Part shown: positions 5,211-5,822 of the stretch, piece by piece | Numbering within the stretch: the stretch's first letter is position 1 | Layout of the letters: each line of letters starts with the position of its first letter | From: Oscillospiraceae bacterium | GTDB lineage: Bacteria > Bacillota > Clostridia > Oscillospirales > Acutalibacteraceae | Reading direction: 5' to 3' | DNA length: 5,822 nt | Assembly: GCA_029004655.1 (NCBI GenBank) | Contig: JAQVYP010000115.1 | Coordinates: 1-5,822, forward strand | The notes under the pieces: model-generated | The model's database searches: none | What the model saw: the letters and a program-made list of their open reading frames with translations, nothing else | What the model was told of the DNA's origin: nothing | Translations under genes and position numbers: made by a program

Positions 5211-5822
5211 TTAAATTTTCTTTTTCTCTGCAAATACAATAATATCCACAATATTATCAAGTAAAAACTTTTGTGCATCAAGATTATACAGAGTAGCGTT
5301 GTATACTTGACCACCCCGTCCAGTTTTAGGTTCACTTATAATTCCGATTTGATTGCCTTCTTTAGTAGGAAATTTATAGGAATTACCATTGCTATTCAGT
5401 TTTACTTTCAGATACCCATTTTCCATTAACCAATTGGACACTTTAGTTACAGCAATTTTTTTGATATATTTTTGTGCAATCAAACAGTTGACTTTGTCTG
5501 TAAAAGCGCTAATAGTCACAGGCTCATTCAAAATCTCAATTTCCGACTTATGCTCATCGACATAATTATATAATTCATCCGGTTCAAAGTCTTGGCTGAC
5601 AACCACAATTTCATCCGAAGCATTATCGACTTTTTCGGCGCAAAACGCTGCAATAAGTTTTATAAACTGTTCTCCATACCGTTCTAATTTAACCCTGCCA
5701 ACACCTGATATATTCAAAAACTCATCAGCATTCTGTGGCAGCTTCATACACATATCGGTTAAAGAAGCATCTGAAAATATAACAAAAGCCGGAACTTTTT
5801 GCTCGCTTGCAATAGAGAATCT
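5211..5822 (-). CDS. recQ: RecQ-type ATP-dependent DNA helicase, C-terminal part (5' end outside window)
   Basis: The frame is open from the window edge to a TAA at 5211-5213, giving 203 residues. It does not start at the internal ATG at 5753: the 23 upstream codons continue an HRDC domain (EQKVPAFVIFSDASLTDMC, then NADEFLNISGVGRVKLERYGEQF at residues 31-53 counted from the edge). HRDC is the nucleic-acid-binding domain at the C-terminus of RecQ, a 3'-5' helicase acting in recombination and replication-fork repair. After HRDC comes a variable acidic linker. It is followed by an extra domain of about 90 residues (about 102-195) that looks like a winged helix (ISAFTDKVNCLIAQ, VTKVSNWLMENGYLK, FPTKEGNQIGI, YNATLYN). 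The helicase and RQC parts are outside the window, so another HRDC-bearing protein remains possible. Confidence 0.82.
   Translation of the reverse strand, partial: RFSIASEQKVPAFVIFSDASLTDMCMKLPQNADEFLNISGVGRVKLERYGEQFIKLIAAFCAEKVDNASDEIVVVSQDFEPDELYNYVDEHKSEIEILNEPVTISAFTDKVNCLIAQKYIKKIAVTKVSNWLMENGYLKVKLNSNGNSYKFPTKEGNQIGIISEPKTGRGGQVYNATLYNLDAQKFLLDNIVDIIVFAEKKKI

Noticed and set aside
1..5822. CRISPR array, toxin-antitoxin pair, phage genes or defence system
   Set aside because: No regularly spaced repeats, paired small overlapping ORFs with toxin motifs, or phage or defence protein motifs were seen on either strand.

Overview
The window looks like chromosomal DNA from a low-GC, Gram-positive Clostridia-type bacterium, possibly an Oscillospiraceae or Ruminococcaceae relative. 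The evidence is AT-rich intergenic DNA, strong GGAGG-type ribosome binding sites, TTG start use, U-tract terminators and clostridial-style protein sequences. The genus cannot be fixed from the sequence alone. No phage, plasmid, CRISPR or tRNA/rRNA signature was seen.

Layout, left to right. (1) The last 35 codons of an unidentified plus-strand gene end at 108, followed by a bidirectional terminator (115-151). (2) A 157-bp palindromic MITE-like element (159-315) abuts the stop codon of azlD. (3) Minus-strand azlCD (315-1351) encodes a two-subunit branched-chain amino acid exporter. It has a well-formed promoter at 1480-1508 and a leader of about 120 nt. (4) Diverging from it is an 82-codon plus-strand gene (1734-1982) with its own strong promoter. 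I read its product as an HPr-fold protein that has lost the phosphoryl-carrying histidine. (5) A second copy of the 157-bp element (2016-2172), in inverted orientation and identical at 156 of 157 positions, is followed by a strong terminator (2207-2245). (6) A minus-strand RluA-family pseudouridine synthase gene (2295-3347) most likely starts at an internal TTG rather than at the first TTG of the open frame. (7) A 333-bp AT-rich intergenic stretch carries the synthase promoter and a short GC-rich palindromic repeat. (8) A minus-strand FapA/DUF342 gene (3681-5105) follows. (9) Last is the 3' end of a minus-strand recQ-type helicase gene (5211 to beyond 5822), with the HRDC domain and an extra C-terminal domain.

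The genes do not form one pathway. They are housekeeping and accessory functions: amino acid export, RNA modification, DNA repair and a cell-surface or flagellar-assembly-like protein. The most distinctive feature is the pair of near-identical palindromic elements. Each lies between a stop codon and that gene's terminator, and each has the same orientation relative to the host transcript. Together they bracket the divergent azlCD / HPr-like unit as 157-bp inverted repeats. I found no complete undescribed multi-gene system.
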